Shown here piece after piece: positions 41,228 to 50,278 of a DNA stretch of 64,000 nt. Where the stretch lies: NCBI GenBank assembly GCA_903832055.1, contig CAILAC010000013.1:372001-436000 (forward strand), given 5' to 3'. A model generated the notes under the pieces. That model ran no database searches and was not told the origin of the DNA. It saw nothing but the letters and a program-made list of their open reading frames with translations. This DNA comes from an uncultured Acidobacteriota bacterium (GTDB lineage Bacteria > Acidobacteriota > Terriglobia > Terriglobales > Acidobacteriaceae). Positions within the stretch are counted from its first letter, which is position 1. Each line of letters starts with the position of its first letter. Position numbers and translations under genes: made by a program.

Positions 41228-42729
41228 GCTGTATTCCTCTGTAATACCTGAGTGGGGATTGCGGCATAAAAGGTCGTGCCGAGGGTTTCATCGCTAGTAA
41301 CCCAGACGTGACCCCCGTGAATATTTGCTGCCCGTTTGGCAACTGCTAGTCCAATGCCAGTGCCGGGGGCCCGATTGGAAGAGATTGAAGAGCGGAAGTA
41401 TCGATCGAAGATGCGCTCCCGATCTGCCCTGGGGATGACAGGTCCATGGCTGTGCACGGAGAAGATGATCTCGGCGTGGTCCTGGACAACATTGATGGTC
41501 ACAGTAGATCCGAAGAGGGAATATTTGCAGGCGTTATCTATATATTGTGTGAGCAGCATGACGATCAGCTGACGGTCGCAGTTGAGAATGAGGTTTTCGT
41601 CACTGAGTTCAACCGAGATTTTCATGCTGGCGAGGCGGTCGCGCATGCTGGCGACAACTTCTTCGACCAGAGGTCCGACGCCAACGGGAGTGACGTGGAT
41701 GGTGACTTCTCCGCTGTCGAGTCGGGCGGTTGTGAGCAGACGGGTGGTGAGCTCGTTGAGCAGGCCGGTTTGCTCATCAATGAGTGCAACGAGCTCGGCC
41801 TGAGCCGGCGAAAGTCGGCCCATTTCCCCGAGGCCCGTACTGGCGGCTCGGATTGCGGTAAGCGGCGTCTTGTAGGCGTGAGCCAGGCCATCAAGAACTG
41901 TAGCGCGCAACTGCTCAGTGCGGCGCTCAGCCTCGATGTGGCTTTCGTTGGCGAAGGCGCGGTAGCGGTCAAACGTGATTGAGATTAGAGAAGCGATGGC
42001 ATTGTTGGTGAGGGGACCGGTATCGCCGCGGACCACGAGGCTGCCGATTGGAATGGTTCCCAGGCGGAGTACACGGCGTCCTATCCCGGTTTCTGCGTCA
42101 TCATCCGAGGTTTCGAAGTAGTAGACGTTCTGGGCCAGTTCGTGGGGATCGATGTGCCATTGTCCGGCTTGGTAGATCTGGTGAAGATCAGCGTCGAAGA
42201 CCACAACTGCTTCAAGATTGAAAATCTCGTGGACCAATTCAGCAAGTTGGGGACCCGGCTCTACGTGGAGATTCATCTGCAGGGTTCGGCGGGTGAATTC
42301 GTAGAGGTCGTGCATCTGGCCGCCCCAGGATTCGGCCTCCTTAGCGTGCTCGGTAACGCGCGAGGAGAGTCGGCTGACGAGCAAGGCCGTTAGGACGAAA
42401 GCTATCAGGGTAACGGAGTTGGCCGGGTCTTCGACAGGGTTGACCTCTGCCCGCTGTGACGCGATGTAGCTCTGGGCAAAGACGGCCGAGAGGGAGACGA
42501 GTACGGCCTGCCAGAAACCGCACAACAGGGCGGTCGGAACGACGATAAGCAAGTAAAGAAGCACGGCAACCGGCAAAAGCCACTGTGACCAGTGCGCTAC
42601 AGCCGCCACCAGCACGACCATGACAATGCCGAGAGCAGACTCAAGTGAAAACAGCAGGGCCTTGATCCCTGAGCCACGCGACCTCTTGGGGATCGAGAAA
42701 AAACTTGCGGGCGTAGACGAAACAGACAA
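41224..42729 (-). CDS. Atypical KdpD-like sensor kinase with degenerate H and G1 boxes
   Basis: A 501-residue membrane protein. DUF4118-type spans occupy about residues 24-122, a GAF-like domain about 135-265, then HisKA and an ATPase domain. The phosphoacceptor is His284 but in HAYKTPLTAIR, so the acidic residue that normally follows His is Ala285. The G1 box reads VHSHGPVI (Ser427 in place of the nucleotide-contacting Asp and Val431 for Gly), while the N box (Asn399) and G2 (GTGIGLAVAK) are kept. The KdpD N-terminal domain is missing. It may be a weak kinase, a phosphatase or a scaffold. Confidence 0.87.
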   Translation of the reverse strand: MSVSSTPASFFSIPKRSRGSGIKALLFSLESALGIVMVVLVAAVAHWSQWLLPVAVLLYLLIVVPTALLCGFWQAVLVSLSAVFAQSYIASQRAEVNPVEDPANSVTLIAFVLTALLVSRLSSRVTEHAKEAESWGGQMHDLYEFTRRTLQMNLHVEPGPQLAELVHEIFNLEAVVVFDADLHQIYQAGQWHIDPHELAQNVYYFETSDDDAETGIGRRVLRLGTIPIGSLVVRGDTGPLTNNAIASLISITFDRYRAFANESHIEAERRTEQLRATVLDGLAHAYKTPLTAIRAASTGLGEMGRLSPAQAELVALIDEQTGLLNELTTRLLTTARLDSGEVTIHVTPVGVGPLVEEVVASMRDRLASMKISVELSDENLILNCDRQLIVMLLTQYIDNACKYSLFGSTVTINVVQDHAEIIFSVHSHGPVIPRADRERIFDRYFRSSISSNRAPGTGIGLAVAKRAANIHGGHVWVTSDETLGTTFYAAIPTQVLQRNTA

Positions 42730-43313
42730 TCCCTTGAAGCCTTTCTCTCAATTTCTTCCCTTGGTTGGGTTGAAGTTCTCTGCAGCCAACAATCGCAATT
42801 CCAATCGAGCGGCATATCGCGATAACGGACTGACCAGACACCACGGTCGGCAGATCCGAAGGACCATTGAAGCGGAGCATTGAAGCTTTACGATGCAGGT
42901 TGCCAGCGATTGAACCGGGAGACGTAAGAAGATTTTAACAGGCTCCTGATGGAATCCTTATGTTGCGTATTGTACTGCCAGATTTCAAGAGACCACAAAA
43001 TTGAGCCTGGCTGAGCTGCTGGTGGCGAGGTGAGCCTTTGTCAACGAATGAAGCTGCCTATTTCAAGTAATCCTCACGTGTTCTTTATGAATTGTTTGCA
43101 TTACTGTAACTGACCCTCTGCCCTGGACCACTCTAGCAAGCTGCACAGATTGAAAGCCCTTCAGTTCATGAGGACTCAGTAGGGGATTTGTGCATTCATG
43201 TTTTGTGTTCCGGTCGAGGTAAGCAACAGAAATAAGTTGCGTTTCCTGCTGATGGACTCATGGCTTCATATCAGACGCTGATTTTTAACAAAACCTTCCT
43301 TGGAGGAATAGTC
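42730..43313. other. Intergenic region between the second kinase and the porin gene
   Basis: About 580 bp without a convincing gene. It should carry the leftward promoter of the sensor/regulator pair and the rightward promoter and leader of the porin. Visible items are CTTTATGAA near 43083-43093, resembling the T-rich boxes near 35476 and 47546, and a small hairpin with GCAAC/GTTGC arms near 43220-43240. A strong GGAGGAA ribosome site lies at 43302-43308. Short open frames here (for example 42641-42880 minus) have no ribosome sites and lie over the kinase gene; I do not call them. Confidence 0.6.
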
Positions 43314-44519
43314 TTGACCAATTCGAAATCTTTACTGAATTTGATGGCTGGCACAGTACTTACGTTCTCGCTGGCAGCCAGCGCGCAAGCGCCTGCACCC
43401 GCCCCGGCTCCGGCGCCTGCACCAGCGCCAGCTGCTGATGCTCCTGCCCCTGCGGCACCTACCTGGAGCGTCGGCACTATCGACTTCAGCGGCTTTGTTG
43501 ACGGGTACTACAGCTACAACGCCAACCGCCCGAGCAATTCTGCAAACGGCCAGGTCAATGACCTTTACAACTTCAACGACAAGACTGACCAGTTCAGCCT
43601 GAGCGCGGCGAAGTTCAGCATGAACCATGATCCGGACCCAGTCGGCGCACACGTTGACCTGCTCTACGGCCGTACCGACACGTTGATCAACAGCAGCAAC
43701 GAAGGCAAGTACATCGAACAGGCTTTCCTCAGCTTCAAGCCTGCCAAGGCAAAGGGCCTGGAAGTGGACTTCGGCAAGTTTGTCACTTCGGCTGGTGCAG
43801 AAGTCATTGAATCCAAGGATAACTGGAACTATTCACGCGGTCTTTTGTTTGTGAATGCGATTCCCTACTTCCACTTTGGTCTGCGCTCCTCGATGCCAGT
43901 CAGCAAGACTCTGACCCTGGGGTTGCAACTGGTGAATGGCTGGAACAATGTGACCAAGTCAAATGGTGGCGTAACCGTGGGTATCACCAGCTCACTTGTG
44001 AAGCCTAAGTTCACGTGGAACACCAACATCTACACAGGCCCTGAAAACTCTGGCACGCAGAAGGGCTATCGCAACCTGATTGACACCACGTTGTTGACAA
44101 CACTTCCGGGCAAGATAAATTTCCTGGTCAACTATGACTGGGGCCAGCAGCGCGATGCTGTGGCAGCTGAAGGCGACACCCTGTCAAAGCACTGGCAAGG
44201 TATTGCGTTTGGCGCCAAGGATCAGGCCACTGCAAAGGCTGCAGTTGCCTTCCGGTACGAGTACTTCAACGATCCGCAGGGCTCACAGACCGGTGTTCAT
44301 CAGTACCTGAACGAAGTCACGGGCACCTACGAATACAAGTGGGTTGAAGGCCTGCTGGCTCGTCTTGAAGTACGTCGAGACTGGTCTGACGAGCCCTTCT
44401 TTCACAAGGGGAATTCGCCTGACTACTCGATTCATCCAAGCGGCTATGTGGTCGGCGGCGTGAAGGCCCAAACCACTGTTACCGCAGGCTTTGTTGCCTT
44501 CTTTGGGCCGAAGCGGTAA
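43314..44519 (+). CDS. Outer-membrane beta-barrel porin (BBP2/OmpL-like)
   Basis: A 401-residue exported protein. A TTG at 43314 is chosen as start since GGAGGAA lies five bases upstream and it opens onto a proper signal peptide (TNSKSLLNLMAGTVLTFSLA, cut near ASAQA); the in-frame ATG at 43260 has no ribosome site and spoils it. An Ala-Pro repeat linker follows (about residues 26-48), then many alternating beta strands beginning IDFSGFVDGYYSYNANRP and ending in FVAFFGPKR. This suits a putative porin of the BBP2 type, allowing small solutes through the outer membrane. An APC permease follows. Confidence 0.82.
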   Translation: MTNSKSLLNLMAGTVLTFSLAASAQAPAPAPAPAPAPAPAADAPAPAAPTWSVGTIDFSGFVDGYYSYNANRPSNSANGQVNDLYNFNDKTDQFSLSAAKFSMNHDPDPVGAHVDLLYGRTDTLINSSNEGKYIEQAFLSFKPAKAKGLEVDFGKFVTSAGAEVIESKDNWNYSRGLLFVNAIPYFHFGLRSSMPVSKTLTLGLQLVNGWNNVTKSNGGVTVGITSSLVKPKFTWNTNIYTGPENSGTQKGYRNLIDTTLLTTLPGKINFLVNYDWGQQRDAVAAEGDTLSKHWQGIAFGAKDQATAKAAVAFRYEYFNDPQGSQTGVHQYLNEVTGTYEYKWVEGLLARLEVRRDWSDEPFFHKGNSPDYSIHPSGYVVGGVKAQTTVTAGFVAFFGPKR

Positions 44520-44528
44520 TGCAATCTT

Positions 44529-44555
44529 CCGGGCCTGCTGACGAGGCAGGTCCGG
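44529..44555 (+). terminator. Hairpin between porin and permease genes
   Basis: CCGGGCCTGC (44529-44538) pairs with GCAGGTCCGG (44546-44555), ten pairs including one G-U, with a seven-base loop, ten bases after the porin stop. No T-run follows, so it may be an mRNA-stabilising or partial terminator structure that lets the porin be made in excess over the permease. Confidence 0.5.
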
Positions 44556-44738
44556 CCCCACTTCCTACTTCATCAGCGCCCTGAATTGCCTGGAATCTTG
44601 CAGTTTTGAGGATTGCTGAAACAACCAAGTTCCCCGCCGCAGCCCGAATGGAATGTAAAAACGGGCGCATCTGAAGTACATCCCGGGGACCCTATCCGGG
44701 AGCAGCCATACCAACTTTGAATCCTTAGGAGAAAGCTC

Positions 44739-46508
44739 ATGGCAGAAGAAAAAGCACCTCAAATGCAGGCTACGCTCGGCTTAACCGGGCTGACCAGCAA
44801 CGCGATGGCCCTAATCGCTCCCGGCGCCTTCCTGTGGCTGACGTTTTTCATTCAGGCAACGGAGGGAGCAACCTCTCCTTCAATGTGGTGGGGCATCATC
44901 GCCGCACTTCTGCTTTGTCTCGCAACGGCTGTTGCCTACGCTGAAATTTCGAAGCTCTATCCGGGCACGGGGTCCAGCTATTACTACGCAGAGCAGGCGC
45001 TTCTCTCAAAGGACAAGGCATTCAAGTATGCCCGTCTGGCGAAATTCATCGTCGGCTGGGGCTCGCATCTTTACTACTGGGTATATCCCGGCGTGATGGT
45101 TGCAACGACTGGCATTTTCATTGGATATGTGGTCGGTTTCCTCTATCCCAACTTCATCAGCGGTGGTAACCCCGGTCCTCTGTTCATGGCCCTGGTCGCT
45201 ATCGTGTTCTCCTTCTTCGTAGCCTGGATTGCCCAGAAGGGCGCAGGGGCTTCGACGGCCGTGAACCTGGCGATCAACATCGTTCAAATCTCTGCTTTGA
45301 TCGTGTTCAGCGTGTTGGCCATCGGCTATCGCTCCAGCCATCCCTCTGGCTCGACGGGCTTCCAATACGATACACAGACGCTGTCCACTTACACGTGCGT
45401 ATTTGCAACGGGTAAAGATGGTGCGACGATCCGAGATGCAGGCGGCGTTCCGCAGTGCCAGATGGATGCTGCCGGCAAGCCAGTTCCCTACGTCGTTACC
45501 TATCCTGAAAAGGACTCGACCGGCCTCTTCCTGACCCACACCAAGGCTAGCTCGGTGGTATCGCCCCACAACATCAGCTGGGTATTCGTACAGGCGACGG
45601 TTGCCATTCTCATCCTGGTCGGCTTTGAATCGGTGACCTCGATGGGCGCCGAGGCAAAGAACCCGACGAAACATATTCCCATCGCGGTCATCGCATCGCT
45701 CTTGATTCAGGGGCTGGTGTGTTACCTGATTGAATACTTTGCGGCTAACTACTTCTTGAACTCCGGGTATACGATGCAGAGCGCGGCGGGTTCGGCGGCA
45801 CCGGTTGGCGACATGATGATCATGGTCGGCGACGCGTTGCTGGGCCAGGGCCACGGCAAGTACTTCATGCTCGGCGAAGCCCTCACCGTCTTCCTGGCGC
45901 TGATCGGCACGACGCTCTCCTGCATGAACACCGGCGCCCGCGTCACCTACGCCATGGGCAAGGACGATGAAGCTCCTGAGCACTTTGGCATGCTTCACTC
46001 AGAATCGCTCACCCCGCGTCGCGCAATCTGGACCCTGGCCGTGATCTCCGCGGTTCTCGGTACACTTGCTGTCTGCCTGGTCTTCGCCGATGGCTCTGCG
46101 CCGACGGATGCGACTATCGCAGCGCTGCCGCACAACATCTTCTCAAACTTTGGCTATACGACGCATGATCAGCTGGCCGGGCTGCCTAACTCCCTGCTGA
46201 CGATCACGCTTACCTCCAACTTCGGCACGTTCATTCTGTACGCGCTGAGCTGCTTCCTGTGCATCGTGGCCTTCCACAAGCGCCCCGATTTCAACTTCAT
46301 CAAGCATCTGCTGATTCCGGCATTTGGTTTGGTGGCTAACCTGGTGTGCATGGCCTTCTACATCATCGGACCTTCGATGGGTTACGGTACAGCGAAGGAA
46401 CCACTGTTGGCGCTGGGCATTGCAGCAGCCTGGGGCATCTACGGCGGTATCTACTTCCTCCGCTCGTCGAAGTCGAAGGGCAAGTCAGTCCTGCTGGCAA
46501 CCAAGTAG
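44739..46508 (+). CDS. APC-superfamily amino acid permease
   Basis: A 589-residue protein with 12 or more membrane spans. The opening TLGLTGLTSNAMALIAPGAF is the family's first substrate-binding segment. VAYAEISKLYPGTGSSYYYA follows in span 2-3, and GFESVTSMGAEAKNPTKHIP is the conserved APC loop. A long external loop of about 80 residues between spans (about 205-285, with a cysteine pair) is an unusual insert. AGGAGA precedes the ATG. It follows the porin gene and may import amino acids or related compounds. Substrate not predictable. Confidence 0.87.
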   Translation: MAEEKAPQMQATLGLTGLTSNAMALIAPGAFLWLTFFIQATEGATSPSMWWGIIAALLLCLATAVAYAEISKLYPGTGSSYYYAEQALLSKDKAFKYARLAKFIVGWGSHLYYWVYPGVMVATTGIFIGYVVGFLYPNFISGGNPGPLFMALVAIVFSFFVAWIAQKGAGASTAVNLAINIVQISALIVFSVLAIGYRSSHPSGSTGFQYDTQTLSTYTCVFATGKDGATIRDAGGVPQCQMDAAGKPVPYVVTYPEKDSTGLFLTHTKASSVVSPHNISWVFVQATVAILILVGFESVTSMGAEAKNPTKHIPIAVIASLLIQGLVCYLIEYFAANYFLNSGYTMQSAAGSAAPVGDMMIMVGDALLGQGHGKYFMLGEALTVFLALIGTTLSCMNTGARVTYAMGKDDEAPEHFGMLHSESLTPRRAIWTLAVISAVLGTLAVCLVFADGSAPTDATIAALPHNIFSNFGYTTHDQLAGLPNSLLTITLTSNFGTFILYALSCFLCIVAFHKRPDFNFIKHLLIPAFGLVANLVCMAFYIIGPSMGYGTAKEPLLALGIAAAWGIYGGIYFLRSSKSKGKSVLLATK

Positions 46509-46526
46509 TCCCGCAGGGATGCGGGA
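46509..46526 (+). terminator. Small hairpin at the permease stop
   Basis: TCCCGCA-GGGA-TGCGGGA directly after the TAG stop: seven pairs, four-base loop, no T-run. It may be a weak terminator or a dispersed repeat. Confidence 0.4.
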
Positions 46527-46709
46527 ACTAACCCAACCATGACCGCTGGGTGGAATCACTTCTTTGCTTCTGACAAGAGACGAGGAATGTGCTTCCACCC
46601 AGTGGCATTTTGAAGCAAGAAATGCATCAAATGATTGAAGCTGTCTCAAGGGTTTGAACTGCGCATGCTTCCTTGCCGGTAAACAGACGAGCTTCAGGGA
46701 TCGAAACCC

Positions 46710-47513
46710 ATGTTGGATGTAGTTTTCGGCCAGGCAACTGACCCCGGCAAAGTTCGACAAAACAATGAAGATGCGATGGGTGCGTTTGTTCCCTCTTCGC
46801 GGCAGCAGGCTCGCTCGCATGGCTACCTTTTTGCGGTTGCCGATGGCGTAGGCGGTCTTGATCTGGGCGAAGTGGCCTCGGCGATCGCAGTTTCTGAAGT
46901 GACTGAAGGTTTTGCGCGCGCGCAGGAAGGCACGATGCTGGTCAGTCTGCTGCCGCGCCTGATTCAGTACGCCAACGCTGCGGTTCACGATGCTACGCTG
47001 ACACTAGAGCGACGCGGCAAGAAACTTGCCTCCACCGTGGTGTTGTGCGCGTTGCGCAACGACCAGGCAGTGGTTTCGCATGTGGGAGACTCCCGCTGCT
47101 ACCTGATACGCAACGGTTCTGCCACAGCGATTACCAAGGATCATACTTGGGTCAATGAGCAGCGGAAGCTGAAGCTGATCTCTGCCCAGGAAATGGCTGA
47201 ATCAGAATCCCGACATGTGCTGATCCGTTCACTTGGGCCGGAGCTTTTTGTCTCCGCGGATACAGTCACCTTCACGTTGCAAGCCGGAGATGTGCTCGTC
47301 TTGTGCTCCGATGGTCTGCACGGCGCTTTGGGTGACGATGAGATTGCGGAGATCGTTTCCCAGGAAAAGGATATTGACCTGGTTGCGAACGAGCTGGTGG
47401 CCCGGGCAGTGGAAGTGGATGGCGAAGATAACACGACGGCACAGGTGATACGTGTGCGGGGTGTGGAGCGAGTGGGGATGTACCGCGGCCGAATGTACCG
47501 GCTGCCTTCCTGA
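46710..47513 (+). CDS. PP2C-family Ser/Thr protein phosphatase
   Basis: A 267-residue PPM/PP2C phosphatase with all metal-binding motifs: RQNNEDAMGAF, FAVADGVGGLDLGEVAS, SHVGDSRCYLIR, CSDGLHGALGDDE and GEDNTTAQVI. It removes phosphate from serine and threonine in proteins. Cytoplasmic with no extra domains. The following gene is a protein kinase, 115 bases later; the two probably act on the same targets, as in the PppA/PpkA-like or Stp/Stk pairs. Confidence 0.93.
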   Translation: MLDVVFGQATDPGKVRQNNEDAMGAFVPSSRQQARSHGYLFAVADGVGGLDLGEVASAIAVSEVTEGFARAQEGTMLVSLLPRLIQYANAAVHDATLTLERRGKKLASTVVLCALRNDQAVVSHVGDSRCYLIRNGSATAITKDHTWVNEQRKLKLISAQEMAESESRHVLIRSLGPELFVSADTVTFTLQAGDVLVLCSDGLHGALGDDEIAEIVSQEKDIDLVANELVARAVEVDGEDNTTAQVIRVRGVERVGMYRGRMYRLPS

Positions 47514-47628
47514 GGCCATCGCGAGACACGATTCCTCTCGATACCTTTATCTTTATGAAAACCTTACAGTTCCCTCTGCAATTCCCGTTAAAGTAGGAAC
47601 TGAGAATACTCACGGAGCTAGCCGAACG

Positions 47629-48603
47629 ATGGGCCTTCACGACAGCGTCGAAACCGGATCGCAGATTGATTATTACCGTATTGATGCTTCCGTTGCGCGC
47701 AGCGGTATGGCGACAATCTTCCGTGCGACAGACCTGCGCAACGACCGAGTGGTTGCGCTCAAGATTCCACACCCTGATCTTGAGTCGGACCCAATCCTTT
47801 TTGACCGATTCAAGCGCGAATCGGACATTGGCGAAAGGCTCGACCATCCGCAGGTGATGCGGGTGTTCGGCGGCGAAAAGCGTTCGCGCATCTATATGGT
47901 GATGGAGTGGTGCGAGGGTCGTCTGCTTCGCAACATTTTGCATGAAGGGCGCATCTCCCACGAGCGGGCTATCCAAATCACCATCGGCATCCTCAATGCG
48001 TTGGATTACATTCACGCCCAGGGGGTGGTGCATCGGGATTTGAAGCCGGAGAACATCATGGTGGACGAAAACGACAATATCAAACTGATCGATTTTGGTA
48101 TTGCCGGGGATTCGTCGGCGAAAAGACTGACCTACGCGAATTTCACTGCGGCCCTCGGAACTCCCGATTACATCTCGCCGGAGCAGGTGAAGGGAAAACG
48201 GGGCGATGGACGCTCGGATGTTTACGCAGTTGGAGTGATTTTGTACGAGATGCTTTCGGGAAAGCTGCCCTTTACCGGGCCATCAACACTGGTCGTGATG
48301 AACGACCGTTTGCTGAACCATCCAATGCCGCCGACAGTCGCCGACCCCACGATCACGCCTCAGTTGCAGGAAGTGATCTACCGGGCGTTGGAGCGGGACC
48401 CAAAGAATCGCTACGCAAAAGCCCGCGATTTTGCCAAAGACCTGCAGAATCTGAGTCAGGTCGGCATCGAGGACCGCACCGAACTGCGGGAATGGGACAA
48501 GCGGAAATCACAACTTTCACGCAAGATCTTGTACTATGGCGCGCTTGCGATGATCCCTGTCGTCCTCCTGTTGCTCATGTACCTGCTCGCTCACCATAAG
48601 TAG
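47629..48603 (+). CDS. Membrane-anchored Ser/Thr protein kinase
   Basis: A 324-residue Hanks-type kinase. The catalytic loop VVHRDLKPENIM, metal site LIDFGIAG and ISPEQ are intact; the ATP-binding lysine is in VVALKIPHP. The glycine loop is weak (ARSGMATIFRA). The kinase domain spans about 16-275 and one membrane segment ends the protein (ILYYGALAMIPVVLLLLMYL), so the catalytic part is cytoplasmic and nothing sizeable lies outside. I start at the ATG at 47629; upstream in-frame residues overlap the phosphatase end and are unlikely. Pairs with the phosphatase before it. Confidence 0.9.
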   Translation: MGLHDSVETGSQIDYYRIDASVARSGMATIFRATDLRNDRVVALKIPHPDLESDPILFDRFKRESDIGERLDHPQVMRVFGGEKRSRIYMVMEWCEGRLLRNILHEGRISHERAIQITIGILNALDYIHAQGVVHRDLKPENIMVDENDNIKLIDFGIAGDSSAKRLTYANFTAALGTPDYISPEQVKGKRGDGRSDVYAVGVILYEMLSGKLPFTGPSTLVVMNDRLLNHPMPPTVADPTITPQLQEVIYRALERDPKNRYAKARDFAKDLQNLSQVGIEDRTELREWDKRKSQLSRKILYYGALAMIPVVLLLLMYLLAHHK

Positions 48604-48632
48604 GCTTGAACGCTCTGCTTGCCGCAACCTTG

Positions 48633-48681
48633 CGTAAATCTTTACGAGTTCTTTAGACGTTCCCCCCTACCCTGAAAGGGT
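48633..48681. promoter_or_regulatory. Two inverted repeats upstream of glnII
   Basis: CGTAAA-TC-TTTACG at 48633-48646 and ACCCT-GAA-AGGGT at 48669-48681 lie 33-81 bases before the glutamine synthetase start. The first is a symmetric operator-like site, the second a short hairpin. They may belong to nitrogen control, but no known consensus was recognised. Confidence 0.35.
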
Positions 48682-48713
48682 GTACTTTCGCTTCTCATTC
48701 AAAAAGGAGATTC

Positions 48714-49730
48714 ATGTCGAAATACAAACTGGAATATATCTGGCTTGATGGCAAGAAGCCGGTTCCCGGCCTTCGCGGCAAAACACTGGTCAAGGATTTT
48801 GAGAATCCCCCGACGCTCGCCGACATCCCGAACTGGGGATTTGACGGCAGTTCGACGATGCAGGCAGAAGGCAAGAGCTCCGATTGCGTGCTGAAGCCGG
48901 TTGCTCTGTATCCGGATGCGTCGCGCAAGAACGGCTACATCGTTCTGAGCGAAGTGCTGCATGCCGACCTCACACCGCACTCGACGAACGCCCGTGCGAC
49001 GATTGAAGACGATCCTGACCTTTGGGTTGGTCTTGAGCAGGAGTACTTCCTTTTCAAGGATGGACGTCCGCTCGGCTTCCCCAAGGATGGTCACCCGAAT
49101 ATTCCGCAGTTCCCTTACTACTGCGGCGTGGGCTACAAGCACATGGGCAGCATCGCCCGCCAGATTGTTGAAGAGCATCTGGACCTGTGCCACGCGGCCG
49201 GGATCAACCACGAAGGCATCAACGCCGAAGTGGCCAAGGGACAGTGGGAATTCCAGATTTTTGCCAAGGGCTCTGCCAAGGCAGCTGATGACGTGTGGAC
49301 TGCTCGCTACCTGCTGATGCGGCTTTGCGAGAAGTACGAAGTCGATGTTGAGTTGCATTGCAAGCCGATCAAGGGCGACTGGAACGGTTCAGGCATGCAC
49401 ACCAACTTCTCGACCAAGTACCTGCGCGAAGTAGGCGGCAAGGAATACTTCGAGAACCTCATGGCGGCATTCGCCGAGAATGTAGCGGCGCACATCGAAG
49501 TGTATGGACCGGACAATCACCTGCGTCTCACCGGCCACCACGAGACCCAGGCGATCGACAAGTTCAGCTACGGTCTGTCAGACCGCGGCGCGTCGATCCG
49601 CATGCCCATCAACTTCATCAAGAATGGCTACAAGGGCTACCTGGAAGACCGTCGCCCGAACTCGGAAGGCGATCCGTATCAGATCGTTTCCCGCATTCTG
49701 AAGACGATCAACAGCGTTCCCAAGCCGTAG
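48714..49730 (+). CDS. glnII: Type II (eukaryote-like) glutamine synthetase
   Basis: A 338-residue GSII enzyme joining ammonia to glutamate with ATP. Family signatures are WGFDGSSTMQAEGKSSD near the start, LEQEYFLF, INAEVAKGQWEFQI, WNGSGMHTNFSTKYLR and a C-terminal GASIRMP. It is short like plant and rhizobial GlnII, not the 470-residue type I, so control by adenylylation is not expected. AAAAGGAG lies properly before the ATG. Two inverted repeats upstream and a strong terminator at 49757 frame it as a single-gene unit. Confidence 0.94.
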   Translation: MSKYKLEYIWLDGKKPVPGLRGKTLVKDFENPPTLADIPNWGFDGSSTMQAEGKSSDCVLKPVALYPDASRKNGYIVLSEVLHADLTPHSTNARATIEDDPDLWVGLEQEYFLFKDGRPLGFPKDGHPNIPQFPYYCGVGYKHMGSIARQIVEEHLDLCHAAGINHEGINAEVAKGQWEFQIFAKGSAKAADDVWTARYLLMRLCEKYEVDVELHCKPIKGDWNGSGMHTNFSTKYLREVGGKEYFENLMAAFAENVAAHIEVYGPDNHLRLTGHHETQAIDKFSYGLSDRGASIRMPINFIKNGYKGYLEDRRPNSEGDPYQIVSRILKTINSVPKP

Positions 49731-49756
49731 CCTCACAAATGTTCGCTCCAAGTGAA

Positions 49757-49797
49757 CAAAAAAGGCGGTCCAACCCAACCAGGTTGGCCGCCTTTTT
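49757..49797 (+). terminator. Intrinsic terminator after glnII
   Basis: AAAAAGGCGG-T-CCAACC, loop CAACCA, GGTTGG-CCGCC and a five-T tail form a long, near-perfect stem whose A-run and T-run also pair. It works in both directions on paper and lies 27 bases after the glnII stop. Confidence 0.92.
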
Positions 49798-49957
49798 CCT
49801 TTGGATTCTGGCCCGAAGCAGCTGACATCAGGTCTTGAGAAGTCGTGGCCCCGCTTTCAGAATGCAAAACAGCGGAATCGAGAACTGTTCTCGACCAGTG
49901 GGTGCGATGAGTTCATGGACATTATCGAGATTAAGACTTAAGTTTTTGATTTTAAGA

Positions 49958-50031
49958 TGGTTGCCCCACATGGATTCGAACCACGATATGCTGAGTCAGA
50001 GTCAGCTGTCCTACCATTGAACGATGGGGCA
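49958..50031 (-). tRNA. tRNA-Gln(CTG)
   Basis: A 74-base minus-strand tRNA. The acceptor TGCCCCA (from 50031) pairs with TGGGGCA, followed by the discriminator A and an encoded CCA at 49958-49960. The anticodon stem GCTGA/TCAGC encloses CTCTGAC, giving CTG. The T-arm contains GTTCGAATC. Its neighbour glnII is probably there by chance. About 240 bp to its right, up to 50278, hold no recognised feature. Confidence 0.96.
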
Positions 50032-50278
50032 ATATACAAGATGTGTGGCCGTTGAGCCAAGGCAACTGATGCGACAGAGCGTCGTACCGAAGCTGCCAAC
50101 TAGGACATCATATCGGTAACAGCCGCCCCTGGTCAATTTGCCGCGGATTACGCATACCAGCGCTACGGCGAGGGTCATTCTGCGAACTACGCCGTCTATA
50201 CGAGGTTGTAGCTGCGCTCTGGTTCTAAACCTTCGTCATATTCAGTATTCAAAAGCTGGAGTAGAATTTGGCTTGGCA

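Noticed and set aside
42641-42880. A 79-codon minus frame upstream of the second kinase
   Set aside because: It overlaps the kinase N-terminus in another frame, has no ribosome site, and resembles no family.
43047-43112. A 21-codon frame in the porin leader
   Set aside because: No ribosome site and no regulatory codon pattern or partner hairpin.
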